Below are positions 35,752 through 48,818 of a DNA stretch of 64,000 bases, piece after piece (within the stretch, counting starts at the first letter, position 1; each line of letters starts with the position of its first letter). The stretch spans positions 62,001 through 126,000 of the forward strand of contig ADNK01001434.1 in the NCBI GenBank assembly GCA_000320545.1, given 5' to 3'. Origin of the DNA: Bigelowiella natans CCMP2755 (taxonomy: Eukaryota > Cercozoa > Chlorarachniophyceae). The translations under genes and the position numbers were made by a program. The notes under the pieces are model-generated. The model saw nothing but the letters and a program-made list of their open reading frames with translations, was not told the DNA's origin and ran no database searches.

Positions 35752-36689
35752 ATGGGAGACAAAGAAGAAGGTCAAGTTGCACGCAGGCAAGCGAACGGAG
35801 GAGGCGAGTTCTTATATCGTGTGGTTGAGGTAGATCAGTCGACTACAGAAGTACTCTGCTCCTTGTATTACACAATCATGCTCATACGATATTTTACTAG
35901 CAAATGCAGGAGAGGAGTAATGCGTTCTAAAACCAGTGAAAGGATCACTATGTGATTCGATTGTGTTAACTTCGTGGCTCTTCCTTAGTATGCTCAATCC
36001 TGGAATGACCGCGCTGCACTGCCATCCGTCTGTAAGAGCTGGTACGCTTGGCTCAATTCTGGAGCCAAAGGTAGGAAGCATGAGGGCTATTCATAAGTGC
36101 AGAACGGGGGAAAGGGGGGAAGGAGAACGACTGACGGATAGTAGCGCTCGACGGCCCAAATACCTGCCTTTCGCATGCACATGCATCTATTATGTTGTGA
36201 TAGTCATCATTTTCGTGTTGAGAGGGTGTAGTCCTATCATCTAAAATGTGCTTCATTATTTGGGTTGATTCAGATGGAAAGATGTGGCGCGTTCTTTGCG
36301 GATGCTTGGAACGTGAGGGTTGGGCGTCCATCGAGCACTTCGCCCATAAAGGAGGGAAGCACGATCTGAAATTCAATTTCCTTAAACTGTTTCACATGCG
36401 CAATATGATCGAGGTGGGTAAATGGAGTAAACGCGTTTTCTTGTATGTTTACGTCTACAAAGGAATACCACTGTCGTCATGCTTGACGTAGAGTAGAAAA
36501 GGACGATGTAGTTGTAAGCACAGGCACAGCGTGTATGGTACAGTGCGTGATAGAAGTCATTTTTGTCCCACTCCCCTCCACTATAATTCTTCCCTCAGAG
36601 AAAAGGCGACAGCAAGTTCTCTATGCATGTCGCTGTTCGATTCCGCCCTGAACGGAAAGTGAAGGTGGGAGCTGGATCACTACTAACAT

Positions 36690-36723
<34 letters not shown>

Positions 36724-39087
36724 ATACACTCACACACACATGGAGTTGAAAGATACCAAATGCGATGCTTTCTCTCTCACAGGATGACGGAAAACACTCG
36801 TCGTTGGCAAGTGGAGCTGTCATAATCCCACTGTAAGTAAACGTGAGCCAGCAGATTTAACAAAGAACTGTTGTCTCAGCACAGATATTCATCATTTATC
36901 GAAGTTGCTTCGAGTCATCATGCATGGAACGCATAGACATGTGTCATATTTTGACAACAGTAAAAAGAATGACAATCATGAAATTCATTCTCCGTCGGAA
37001 CTTTCAGCATCTGCTAACGAGCTGACGTTTTCCTTTGTCGGTCTTCTTTTCCTTTGTCGGTCTTCTTTTGCGTCGTCGTTACGAACAACAAGGCATCAGC
37101 GACTGCAGATGTTGAAGGCAACGACACGCAATAAGTCGGAGCTTAACGCCAAGATGAAGCGACAATTAGGAGGAACAGGAAGGAAGAAGAAAGGCAAAAA
37201 AAAAAAATAGCAATAGTTAGTAAACAAAAAGAGATAGATATCGCCACCCGGAACAGTAACATATTAAATATCTGTCACGGTTCATCAGTAACATTAGTTA
37301 TTTTGCCCCTTCCCCCCCCCTTCCGTTCTTCCCCTTTCCACTCTCTCTTTCCCCTCCCCCCCCCTCTGTGATCCATTTCATCATTCCTGGACATCAAAAG
37401 ACACGATCGTTGTGCTCCATAAGAAGGACAATCACCACAATAACAACAACAACAAAACAAACCCAGAATCAACAGCCGCCGTCCACTGTGATGATAGTGG
37501 TGGCGCTAAAAGCAGCAGTAGTAGCAGCAGTAGCGGTGATGCTCAACCTCAACTTCGTCGTCGTGAGGAGGACGTCTCCAACTCCGAGGATGATGGTAAA
37601 AACCCCGGTGATCATAAGGATAACGTCCATGCGCGGACGCACGCGATGGCGCGCGTTGTATCCATCGACCCAAGTGCTAAGCAGGTACTAGAAGAAGAAG
37701 AAGTAGTAGTAGTCGGAGTAGTAGTAGCTGCGTAGAAAAGAAGTCCATAGGACACAATAGCGACGGGGATGGGTTATGATAGAGATAATAATGATAAATA
37801 TAAATGGGGGAAAAAAAAATTAATGATAATAGTGATGCTAGTAATGGTGGCGGTTTTGGCAGGTCGTGATGCTCGCCAAAGGCGTGGGATTGCGCGGATT
37901 TGATTACGACTGTGTGATGAACGAGGAGACGAGTCAGGTAAAGGACAGACAGCAAGGGGGGGGTCACAATTTCCTTGGAACTAACACGCCAGCTCTCTAC
38001 TACCGGACGTCATGATTACGATAATAGTATTGATGATATGTGGTGAGGGATGGTAACTGCTATCCAATAATATATATACACATATATTACCGATGCTGTT
38101 CGTTTTCGACATCAGGCTGCAGCATATTCCAAATGCGCTGGGAGTCTTGTGAGCGACTTTCTCAACGGTGTTACTAGTAACCTCTCATCAACCTTTGGCT
38201 TTATTTTCCAGCGACGCGGCATTTCTAGTGTCTGTCATTATAGTCTTGCACTTCTTCTTCATCATCGTGATCCAAATCATAACCGCGCACTCTCAGGGTT
38301 CAATGCTGCGCTATTCGTATACGGACAGACAGGCACGTGCCTTCTCAATTGTCTCGATAAATTGACACAGCACACAACGCACTACACTTTTTATTCATGC
38401 ACATAGAAGCAACCGTGAAAACTATTGAGAATTCACGTATCAGTGATAATGACGTCGTCTTTCCCCCACATTCGCACCTCGCTAACGCATGCGTCTTATC
38501 CCCTCCCTCCAACCCCCCCCTTTTTTTTTAAAACCACATAGGTTCTGGAAAGACGCATACGATGTTTGGTCCTGAAAGAAGTGGCGAGGACGATGGCTCC
38601 GACGGAGAAACGGTACATCCATAGCACTTACACATAAGGCCAAGCTTATCGACTACCAGCGTTCGATGAATATATGCCTCCCCCACCTCACTGCTACTCT
38701 CCTACTCTTGCTGGCGGCTGGGGGTGTGCTGTTTTGCATTGTTGCTTGTATGGTGGTTGCGTAGAATGGGGTCGTCCATCGAGCATGTGAGCATATCATG
38801 GCAAAGATCCACCAGAGAAATAAGTACGGTTGCCAGGCCAAGGTAGAAGTAGTAGAATAGTGGTAGTCGATATTGGTTAATGCCTGTGCTGCCCATGTCG
38901 CTGCTGCAGCTAAGTTGCTTCCACGCCAACGAAATCTGAAGGAAGTAGTTCTTGCGCGGCCTCGTGTATAAATGAGGACACCGATGATGATCTTGGCTGT
39001 TGTTGTGAACCGCGCTATTACGCCGATGGGCCATCTCATTCCCTATCTGACACTTGCACACAATTGGTGATACGTAACACCTCGCAT

Positions 39088-39123
<36 letters not shown>

Positions 39124-39772
39124 GTGCATAGGTTGGAATATCGTACGTGGAAGTATACGGCGAGGAGGTCACCAACTTGCTCAAAAGCGGTAGCAGCAGC
39201 AGCAGCAGCAGCAGTAGTAGCACGGCGTGTTGTGACAGACCTATTCGTAGCCTGCAGCAGAGCAGAAAAGAAGCGAATAGCAAGCAGCGAGGAGGCAACT
39301 ATGTGGGCGATGGTCAATCGAAAATAAGTTGATTTCACCAGAAACAACAACTAATCTTAGGCGAGCTGGTTTCGAGGAACAAAGCGGCGGCGCGCGAGTA
39401 TGTGATGAAGGTGCGATCCTCCTTCACAATCACAACAGCACAGTGAAGTCGATGCATGATAAGCCGCGCCTGTGATTGGTCCTTCTCGCCTGTTCGGAAG
39501 ATCTCTAAATAAGCAGCTCAAGATACGTGGGGATCGTCCTCGTCACCATTGCAACCATCCTGCTGCGTTTCGATACGATATAATCGGCGAATTGAGAGCC
39601 TCATTCCTTCATTCTTTCTCAATGTATTCTCCGTTCAGGGCCAAGCAGAGGCGAAAGTGGAAGATCTTCACCACCTGCACAAGCTTCTGCGCGAAGGGTG
39701 AATGAATCGCGTTTTTTGGCTGAAATTAAGAATCATAAGTGCAGTGAGTATGACCGCCATCAGTAAATGGGA

Positions 39773-39811
<39 letters not shown>

Positions 39812-40023
39812 ATAACGATGATGATGACGATGATGCTCGAAACAACTGTCGAAGTACTGTCATATTGAAAACAAATGAAGATGTCGTGGACGGCAAAGGA
39901 TTAAGCATATCTCATTCTCACGGTTGATGATCGTGTCAGGGAGGTACAGAAGCGTCGTGCTGCAACTGCAATGAACGAGAGTAAGTGTAGCAATGCGCCT
40001 CTCGTTTCAACTTTGTTTTCTCA

Positions 40024-40061
<38 letters not shown>

Positions 40062-40492
40062 CTAGGGTCCTCCCGAGCGCATACTCTGCTGATTTTCAGG
40101 CTACAGCAGGTAATATATGGTGCATTGTGTATTTGGAGTGAAATTGCAAATTCAGCACCTCTACACTCAGACAGGAAGGGCATGATTTAGAAGAACATAC
40201 TACTTAGATTTCAATCATATATCCAATGGTTGCCGTGATAGCCTTTTTGAGTTATTTCTCTTTCCAATCTCTCCTTCTCCGATTCTTTCTACTCCTCCTA
40301 TTCCCCCCCCCCCCTCTTCACCTGAAAGCTGCACCCAAAGACCAAAATGACGCTAGAGAGTCGTCTGATATTAGCGGATCTTGGGGGTGCGGAACAGGTG
40401 TGATCTGATGGCTAAAACTCAGCTGCTGTGGCACTAGGAGGAGGGGGGGAGAGAGGGGTGGGGAGAGAAGGAGGCGGATAAGGAGGGGTGGA

Positions 40493-40551
<59 letters not shown>

Positions 40552-40930
40552 GGGAGAGAGAGAGAGAGTGTGTGTGTTTGTGTACTACAACTATTAGGAT
40601 CCCCTGAGATGTAATGCCATGCACAGATCAAAGAGAGTAAAGTTTCTGGTGAGCGGCTGAAGGAGGCAGGTGTGATTAGATGGGATAGAAGAGAGAGAAG
40701 AAGAACAAGAAGACTTTATGAGAAAATCTATTGTTGTAGAAGTCGTGGTCGATGAATTGTTGTTCAATCTCCTAAACGGCACTCCCCCCCCCATACACAT
40801 ACACACGCATGCACACATACATACAGAGAGATCTAGAGAAAGAGAGAGCGATAGAGAATAAATTCTTCTTCCTGCAGCTACATCATCCATAAATATACTC
40901 ACTCACACACATACACATATATAATATGAA

Positions 40931-40977
<47 letters not shown>

Positions 40978-41254
40978 AATTTATATTTTACATATGTACA
41001 TGTGTGTGTGTGTGTATAATTTTTAGTATTTATCAATCTTGGCTTGCTGGCTCTTAAGCAGTGTATCGATGCATTGCAGAGAAGAGAGGTGAGTCGAGGC
41101 GATCGTCGCTTTTCAAACAATCTAAAAGTAGCGATAATGATGATAATGATGATTAATCAATGATGTGGATGACTTGACTGGAATGCTGCTTTGGGCGGTA
41201 ATTTAGAATCATAATATCAAAAGCCGTCGATTGTTAGCTGCCGATGTGTGCGCG

Positions 41255-41294
<40 letters not shown>

Positions 41295-41331
41295 TTCTCG
41301 CCCCCTCTCTCTTCCATATACAGAGACATAC

Positions 41332-41363
<32 letters not shown>

Positions 41364-41704
41364 GCAGACTTACGTGCCATTTGGTGACTCGCAGCTGACG
41401 AAGCTTCTGAGTAATACTTATTAAGTAAGAATTAGAAAACAAAGAGGGTCTCTCAGGACGAGTTGGTCAATATTCTTGTGGTGAAAATATATAGATGAAT
41501 GTCTATAGCTCACCAGCTAAATGTTCGCTTCTCGGCGGCATGCATACCACATGCTTGCACACATTTGTATGTGCATTTTTTGTGTGTGTGTATGTGTGTG
41601 TGTATGTGTGTAAGAGAGAGAGAGAGAGAGAGAAGGAAAGAGCCCATATTTATACATAACATATCTTATTAGGTGCATCTCTTGGGGGAAACAGTAAATC
41701 TGGT

Positions 41705-41743
<39 letters not shown>

Positions 41744-42412
41744 TTAATATTGTTTGTGTCTCAACCCTCCCTGCATTTCTTTTTACTTGCCCAAATATGT
41801 AATCATATGCACATACTTCAACACATAACTCATTACCTCTTATATATACTGAGAATGATGTTTGGCATGATATTATGACACCTTATAAGGAGTGATTATA
41901 TGCGCGAGCAAAGCGCCTGTCGACTCGACGATGACAATGGAAGCTTTGAGATTTGGCGAGAGGTAGGCAGTCCCTCTCCCAGTCATCATTGCGGACTATA
42001 GAGCAAATTCCTCCATCATCAACAATACTCTTTAGCGAGTAGAGACATTTGCATGTTTGTGGGTCAAATATTTGTCCGGGGAGTTGTTCGCGAAGGTCTA
42101 TACCTTTGCTAAGGACTGCAGGCTGCGACTTTCATTGTTATCATATTATCATATTAATGAATGCTGTTGATAATATGGGCGACGGTTGTGTCGTCACTGA
42201 AGGTCTTGGTCATTATTATTGTAGGAAGCAATTTATGATTTCAGACGACCGAGTGTTGCTCATTCTTCTCTCTGTTCATTTTCCCTCCTCTTCCTCTCTC
42301 TCTCTCTCCCCCCCCCCCTTATTCAGTTGTCGACAAATCGAAAGTAGTGCCTCACAGGCCAAGGGAATTGCGTTGAGGTGTGTTAATGGATGTTTATGCG
42401 TGTGTATGTGTC

Positions 42413-42454
<42 letters not shown>

Positions 42455-43153
42455 ACTTCTGACCTCTTATATCATCTCCTCTTCCTTGCAATTTGCATAC
42501 GTTTGTGTACCTTTCACACTGCACTGAGCAGCGTCATGGAGCGGCTCAACCGCCAGATTCAGGAGTGTGAGGCCGCCATCAAAAAGAAAGAGCGCTGGGA
42601 AAACAGAAAGGTACCATCAAATGCATTCTGTTCTAAACATGCTGTTCTTCATGGATCATTCCTTTCTTGCAGCGAATTGGTACGCTGTCTGTTGGCTTGC
42701 AGTCGCAGCCACGATTTTGAATATCTTCAGATCAATTGCTACTACTACTTTCCTATTATCATACTCCTAATGTGCTGCTAGGTGGAGCAAATGGACGCGA
42801 TTGAGGGCAAGCAGGTACACACACGCGTGCGCATGCACACAAACAGTTTACCACCCCACTGAAACGTGCACACTCTTGCTTGTGTAGAGAGCTCCACAGA
42901 ACTGATCGGAATTATCATATCGCTGAGATGGCCCCCACCCCACCCCTTCCTTCCCTCCCACTCCCTAGGTGTTTGTCCAGTCATATCTGGCTGGTGCCGA
43001 GGAAGAGCGGAAACAGCTTACGGTAGCATTGAACCACATGATTATGATGGAAATATATGTCTCAATATGCGTCTTAAGTGATTTTCTTCCTATATTATCC
43101 GACGCACCATTTAGGCACTTTTGGCCAAGCGCAATGCATTGCTAGGAATGTGA
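35752..43153 (+). CDS. F-box-like domain fused to a divergent kinesin motor
   Basis: Twenty-seven exons (first 35752-35829, 35989-36070, 36274-36413, 36599-36664; last 42782-42814, 42969-43022, 43115-43153) sum to 1,827 nt, 608 aa, in one frame. The N-terminus is F-box-like (EFLYRVVE, LPSVCKSWYAWLNSG, KMWRVLCGCLEREGW). The motor begins at MHVAVRFRPE, then DPSAKQ|VVMLAKGVGLRGFDYD, DFLNGFNAALFVYGQTGSGK (P-loop, 38116-38612), SYVEVYGEEVTNLL, switch I NERSSRAH, switch II LADLGGAE, LLALKQCIDAL, YVPFGDSQLTKLL, LGGNSKS and ALRFGE, followed by a short coiled coil. Kinesins hydrolyse ATP to move on or depolymerise microtubules. Switch I and II depart from the usual SSRSH and DLAGSE. A 94-residue insert (Asn/Ser-rich, 37401-37684) precedes VVMLAK. 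One intron (38333-38541) needs a GC donor, and 37194-37400 probably does too. One short exon may be missing between 41702 and 41914. Confidence 0.85.
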
Positions 43154-44207
43154 TGACCACCAGCAAAGGACTTACCGAAAGCATTTTATCTTCTGGTTTG
43201 CTCCAGGACGCGCGGGATCTGAACCAAACCGATTTCTTGAAGCGCCATGAAAACATGTTTGTTTGCTACATGCGCCACACACATGCTAGCATGAGTTACT
43301 TATTGTTACAGCAATAAATAGATTTACACGCAGATTTCAGCGTGAAATGTGGCACATCACCACGCTCTAGTGCTATAGAAACAACATAGCGACGGCTGGC
43401 TAGTGCAGGGCAAAACTTCATCGTTGATCGACTTCGCTGGCGCTCACGTCTAGCTAGCTAGACGTGCATGCTAGCATGTATATGCATTACAAGCTTGCAA
43501 GACGCTCGATTGCAGCGCGTTTGTGCATGGATGTTAGCTTGTGATGCTACACCGCATAGCATTATTGCTTGGCATGCGCCATAGGTACTCATCTAGGACA
43601 TACACATTGCATTGAAGCGCACATTGACTTGCACGCTCTAGCTAGCTAGCGCTGAGCGATGAAACTTACGTACGCTATATTACTTAGATAATATGTTTTC
43701 TTCGAATTCAAGTGTTTCATACTACTACTTTTTTTCTTTAAAATTTTAAACAAATGGTTTCATCTCGTTCATCAGTTCTCATTATTGCTAATTTTCCTTC
43801 TTCTTCTTTCCACTTTTCATAGAGTTTTCATCACCATCGCCGCCAAATTCGCTCATGATTTCGCTCGCAATAGGCCCAAACCACTTGACCGACAGGCACC
43901 TTACCAGTTATTACGACGACGACGACGAATGCGCGAATCATCACAAAATCAATACCGACTCGAGAAAGCAAGGGGTAGCGTTGCTGCTGTGGCTGTATAG
44001 TCATGAGAAACTCCAAACAAAAATGAACTGAAGAAACCTTACTGGCATCTCAGAGCATCATATTTTGGCGATGGAAATATGCAAGGCTTGCGAATAGTGA
44101 AATGCGTGTGTCAAGACTTTTATTTCTATTACTATTGCTACTATAAACTACTACCACTACCACTGCTGCTACTACTCCTACTACGGCAACTACTGGTGCT
44201 AATGCTA
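43154..44207. repeat. Convergent spacer with a 20-bp perfect palindrome
   Basis: This lies between the kinesin (+) and TLC (-) 3' ends. ACGTCTAGCTAGCTAGACGT at 43446-43465 is a perfect 20-bp palindrome, followed by GCATGCTAGCATG; another CTAGCTAGCTAGC is near 43639-43651. No gene is seen. Confidence 0.6.
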
Positions 44208-45359
44208 CTACCATATTATGAGGGTCGTCGCTGGGTACACCACCATTTCAAACATACTCACACCTGATTAGTAGTAGTATCGATTAGAAGAAGAAGATGA
44301 TGATGTTGATGAAGACGACGACGACGACAACGACGATGATGATGGGGCTATTATCATCCCAGCACCGCCATAACAGTGTCGCTGTCCGTATACCTTGAGC
44401 GTACATCGGGTGGTGGTAGTAGTCGTTGAGAAACAGCGCCAGCCACAGTGGGAAAGCAATCAGCCGTGTCGCAATCCAGGAGACCGCCAGCGCGAGGAGA
44501 TTGACTCTGTACAGAGCCCCTTTGGCGATTCCGAAGTCCCGGTACAAGAACTACGTGCACAACAACCGCAGCAGCAGCAGCAGCAGCAGCAGGTACCAGT
44601 AAAAGCAAATAATGTGTCAGAGAGCAGGCAAGCAGAAGGCAATTTTCGGAAGGATTTATCAACACCACTAACAGGGGGAGAGAGTCGTCCGGACTGTGGG
44701 GTTGCGCGAGGGAGTGAGCGAGCGCATGCGCGCGCGCGTTTGTGTGTGTGTGTGTGCGAGGTAGAAGGCTTGGTGAGAGAAAAGAAGAAAGAAAGGCTCG
44801 AAGCTCCGTCTCAGTATGAATCAAAAAAATTGGGGGCAAATAAGCACACAAGTGGAGTGTGAAACCTTGTTGTTGAGGAAGATGATCGAGATTTCGCACA
44901 TTCCGTCCATCGCGCCAAAGAAGTGAAGCCGATCTGCACGCAGTGAGGTGCTTCAAGATTGCTCATTACTTTTTGCTTTAGTAGTTATACACCGCAGGTA
45001 GCAGAAATAGGAAAGCAGGTTGTTTGTTTAACATTATTGGTCCTTACGGAGGAACAGGCCTACAGCGAAGCACGAAATGCTTATGACGTGGTGTATGTGA
45101 ATAAGCCACATTCCCTGTCGATTAGGAAGAAGAAGAGGAAGAAGATGAAGAAGAAGAAGAAACGGGTTACGAATGGGCACAGCACAACGATCTAATCTAT
45201 AGCTTCAAAGGGCCCAGAACCATCGATCGAAGTGCTATTGCGAGCAATGTAACCACTACCTTTTTTTTGTCCCCGAGAAGGACCGAAGAGACGGAGCGCA
45301 TAAAATTCTTTGCGATGTAAAGCACCTGAAAAGAATCTGTCAGTAAGCATACACACACA

Positions 45360-45392
<33 letters not shown>

Positions 45393-46241
45393 CCACATAC
45401 ACACAAATATATCATATCATATCATATCATATCATATCATATCATACAAAATAAACCACAATCAAATGGCATTTCAGAAGTACCAAGAACCAGTAACTAC
45501 TCCGATTCTCCCCAGTCCATCGAGCTGCGGCACCTTGCATGCCCAGCATGTATGAGGCGTGGCTGGCGAGAAATGATATCACCTGGTGAATATCGGCGTC
45601 AGTGGGAAGTCAATTTCGATATTTTTATTTGGGTCGTTCAAAAAGAAGTACATGTTTCCATACCGGAAGATAGACGATGTTGAATAGATTATCCGCGAAG
45701 GAGCCGCGATATTCTCTCTAAATGAGCGTGTACAGTTGTATACATTTAATCATGATTTGGCGTTATATTTGTGTGCCCGACGCCACGACTTACAAGTAAA
45801 TCATGCCGGAGTATTGTTGCACGCGGACAAAACCGAGCGAGAATGAACCAACACCATAAGTACTTATCCGGCGAGGCACGCTAGTTACTCATCCCAAAGA
45901 CGGCGCGTCAGTACCTTGACATCAGGTGCTACAACTGGGACCATCTACAACGTCAGTGGGAATCAGTTTATTAATTGACTGAATAAGGACATCAACGTCA
46001 TGAATTCACGAAAGAGTAAATCGTGTACTTGATAGAGCGTCAGATAGACGAGCGTCATCGCCAACGTGGCCACCATCTGAGTGAGATATCAGGCGCAGGA
46101 ATGAGCTCGGAGCATACAGCAAGAGTTTGCATTTCAGAGTGTGAAAGAAGATCTTAGAGGTACCAGATGCTCTACAATTTCCATGCTGCTGTCCTGCTGG
46201 AACAGCGAGCGGAGGAAGGGTATGAAGGCCAGAGGAGCCAT
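44208..46241 (-). CDS. TLC-domain (TRAM/LAG1/CLN8-like) multi-pass membrane protein
   Basis: Ten exons (46241-46164, 46076-46029, 45944-45915, 45862-45794, 45717-45664, 45582-45534, 45325-45260, 44933-44866, 44550-44394, 44263-44208) join in phase to 224 aa, a typical size for small TLCD-type proteins. Signature regions are RLHFFGAMDGMCEISIIFLNNK (D/H, then E-x-S-x3-FLN, as in TLC domains) and the following helices NLLALAVSWIATRLIAFPLW and FEMVVYPATTLIIW. Upstream helices include MVATLAMTLVYLTL and YLWCWFILARF. TLC proteins include ceramide synthases and lipid-handling TLCD proteins; this one lacks the long catalytic His-rich Lag1 segment, so a ceramide synthase is unlikely. The terminal exon could continue through the GTAGTAG overlapping its stop. 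One intron holds an (ATATC)n run. Confidence 0.78.
45408..45446. repeat. (ATATC)n pentanucleotide microsatellite
   Basis: About seven perfect tandem ATATC units lie in an intron of the TLC gene, next to a (CA)n tract at 45366-45390. It is the only pentanucleotide tract seen in the window. Confidence 0.9.
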
Positions 46242-46704
46242 TCTTCCTTCCTGGATAGATCTACTATTCAGAAGGAAAAATACTATTTCGCGGGGTTTAT
46301 TCTGTCTAAAATAGCCTGAATATACATGTGGCGACAACAAAAATAGCCAACAACATTCAAAATCTACGCCGATAGCCTCGGAAGCGTACGGAGAGAACGG
46401 AAACCTACAAGAATTTACGAATAACGACATAGGTTTTTAGCTGAATCTGCCACAGATGCTCTACTAAACAGCAAATCGATGTGTAAAAACTCCCAACAAA
46501 CAAACGTAAATTTTCCGATGTTGCCGATCATACTTCTTCTTTCCGAAATTCCTTCGATGGAATTGTGCCCATCGCCCATGGGTCTTAGTGTATGGGCGTG
46601 GAGATCGTGCTACAATGAATCTCCGATGTCGTTCCTATTAAATTGAAGGCATTTTCCAGCAACGATCACTAAAACTCGCAGGTGGCGATAGTAACAACAA
46701 TTTC
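46242..46704. promoter_or_regulatory. Divergent spacer between TLC and EF-hand genes
   Basis: This 463-bp region probably contains both promoters. It has no microsatellite or clear motif. An acceptor-like CTCGCAG at 46674-46680 leaves open a small non-coding first exon for the EF-hand gene. Confidence 0.4.
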
Positions 46705-47906
46705 ATGCGACTGGGCCGCCTCGGAACTGCCTGCATGGTGAGTGGGGCTTATTACAGTGTGCGCAGCATCTGGGATGGAATTTCTTCACTCTTTCGTTTT
46801 TTTGTTGGGGTTCCGATATCCGAGGATTTATACAAGACAAAAACAAAGCTGGTTTTGCATAATAGGTGCAAGGTGCAACGCTCCTGCTCTATTTCTCCGT
46901 TATCGCTGTGCCAGTCAAGGCGCGCTTCCGCCCCACAGATTACGGCAAGGTGCCCACCAGTCAGACTACATTTGTATTTTTATTAACGCAGTTGAACTCT
47001 CCTTCTTTGTGCCCTTTAATTTTGCTCAGAATGGCATCACCACCAGACTGAGGGATGGGCCTATCCGTCACCTCAAGATTGCACCCCGCTCTGTACTCGC
47101 ACATAGAACAAGGAAGCTGCGACTCTCAAATGAGAAAGCGGAGGCTCCACTTATTGCCATCTACCCCTCTTCACGGCTGTCCGTTGCCCTCAGATGCCGC
47201 TCATCGAAAGGTTCATATGCCGCATCGTGGTGTAAATCTTTTCCGACAAGTTGACGTGTAATCAGAGGACAAGGAGAAGCAGGATAAGGAGGAGAGCAAG
47301 AAGGACAATATGGACCAGATGAAAAAAACTCTTGAGCGCGCGGGCTACGACTCTACGATGGCCAAGGCGAAGCTCGAGGAGTGGCGGTCTCTCGGCCTGA
47401 ACAGGTTACACACACTTCGCATATATTCCTCCATTCTCACACCTCAAGGCAGGTTTATGAAAATGCAAAGAAATACGGAGGATTAATGTAAGTAATATAT
47501 GATTCTCATCTGGCCCTCTGCTTCTTCTCTCCCCCGCCCATTAGCTCTAGCTCTGTGCGTGATCATCTTGTTAACGGGGCTGTGAAAGGACTGCTGACCA
47601 AGTTCGGATGGCTTACTTTCTACGCCACTGTTACATACTTGCTCTACCAGTGGTCTTTAGCAGGAGGGGAGGGGCAGGGTGGCATGATTCAAATCGTGCT
47701 AATAATGTTCACCTACATCAACGCCTACTCCTTCTGCCAAGAGTACGTATACGATAACTTATCCGTGGGAGAGAAGAAATAATAATAAGAAGCTACTTGT
47801 AGTACTCGTTCTACTACTAGTAGTCGCAGTAGTAGTAGAGATTGTAGGAGTAGCGCTGAGGGATATGCCTGGCAACACAGATGCACAGATACAAGCACAC
47901 ACAACA

Positions 47907-47952
<46 letters not shown>

Positions 47953-48530
47953 CAGGTAAGGACCCATAATACTCCTCCACTAGCTTCGAATTTCTAGCTT
48001 ACAATATATTTATATTGGTATTGATACTGGCATAGATATATGCGGCGTGCATGCGTCACCGCAGCAAGATTAAAAACCTTACTCACGTACCAACGCTAAA
48101 AACAGGCTACTTCTTTTCGGCACCTTGGCCTACGCGACTCTGCAGTTTGCCTCCAACCCGATCCTGCTAGATGCGATCAAGGAGATTGCGGGAGATTCGC
48201 CGGAGATACCCGCCCTTAATGTAAAACCACAAAAGGTTGTTGACGTCTTGAAGGTCTTCGCATCATTGCAGGAGCTCAACACTCGGCTAAGAGATATGAA
48301 GTTCGAGTCGTCTCCTCTCGATGCGCTCGGCTCCATGCTTACGCTGCAAAGCCAGGATGTCGATATCCTCTGCGACATCGATGTAATGATGTCCCGCACA
48401 TCATATGTTTTATGTTATATTATGTTATTTGTTATGAATATATGAATAATATTTATCGTAGTATGTAATTATAAGTGTGGTTTTTGAAGTTGGATTGCGA
48501 AAGAACGACACCAACATGTCACTGAATATG

Positions 48531-48568
<38 letters not shown>

Positions 48569-48701
48569 TACGTATCGCTTATGATATCCCGGTTGGATGT
48601 CCCCCCCTCGTCTGAATGCCTTTGCGAAGGACAAGGATGCTTGCATCGCCGACCTGGACACGGCCGCTAGGATCTTCAATCGGTACATGTTACGGCGCGC
48701 G

Positions 48702-48735
<34 letters not shown>

Positions 48736-48781
48736 TCTATTACACAATATATATCTTGCGTTTGTGTTTGTTTGTTTTTTT

Positions 48782-48818
<37 letters not shown>

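Noticed and set aside
44395-44862. 155-aa plus-strand ORF
   Set aside because: It is antisense to two phased exons of the TLC-domain gene and is mostly Gln and low-complexity sequence.
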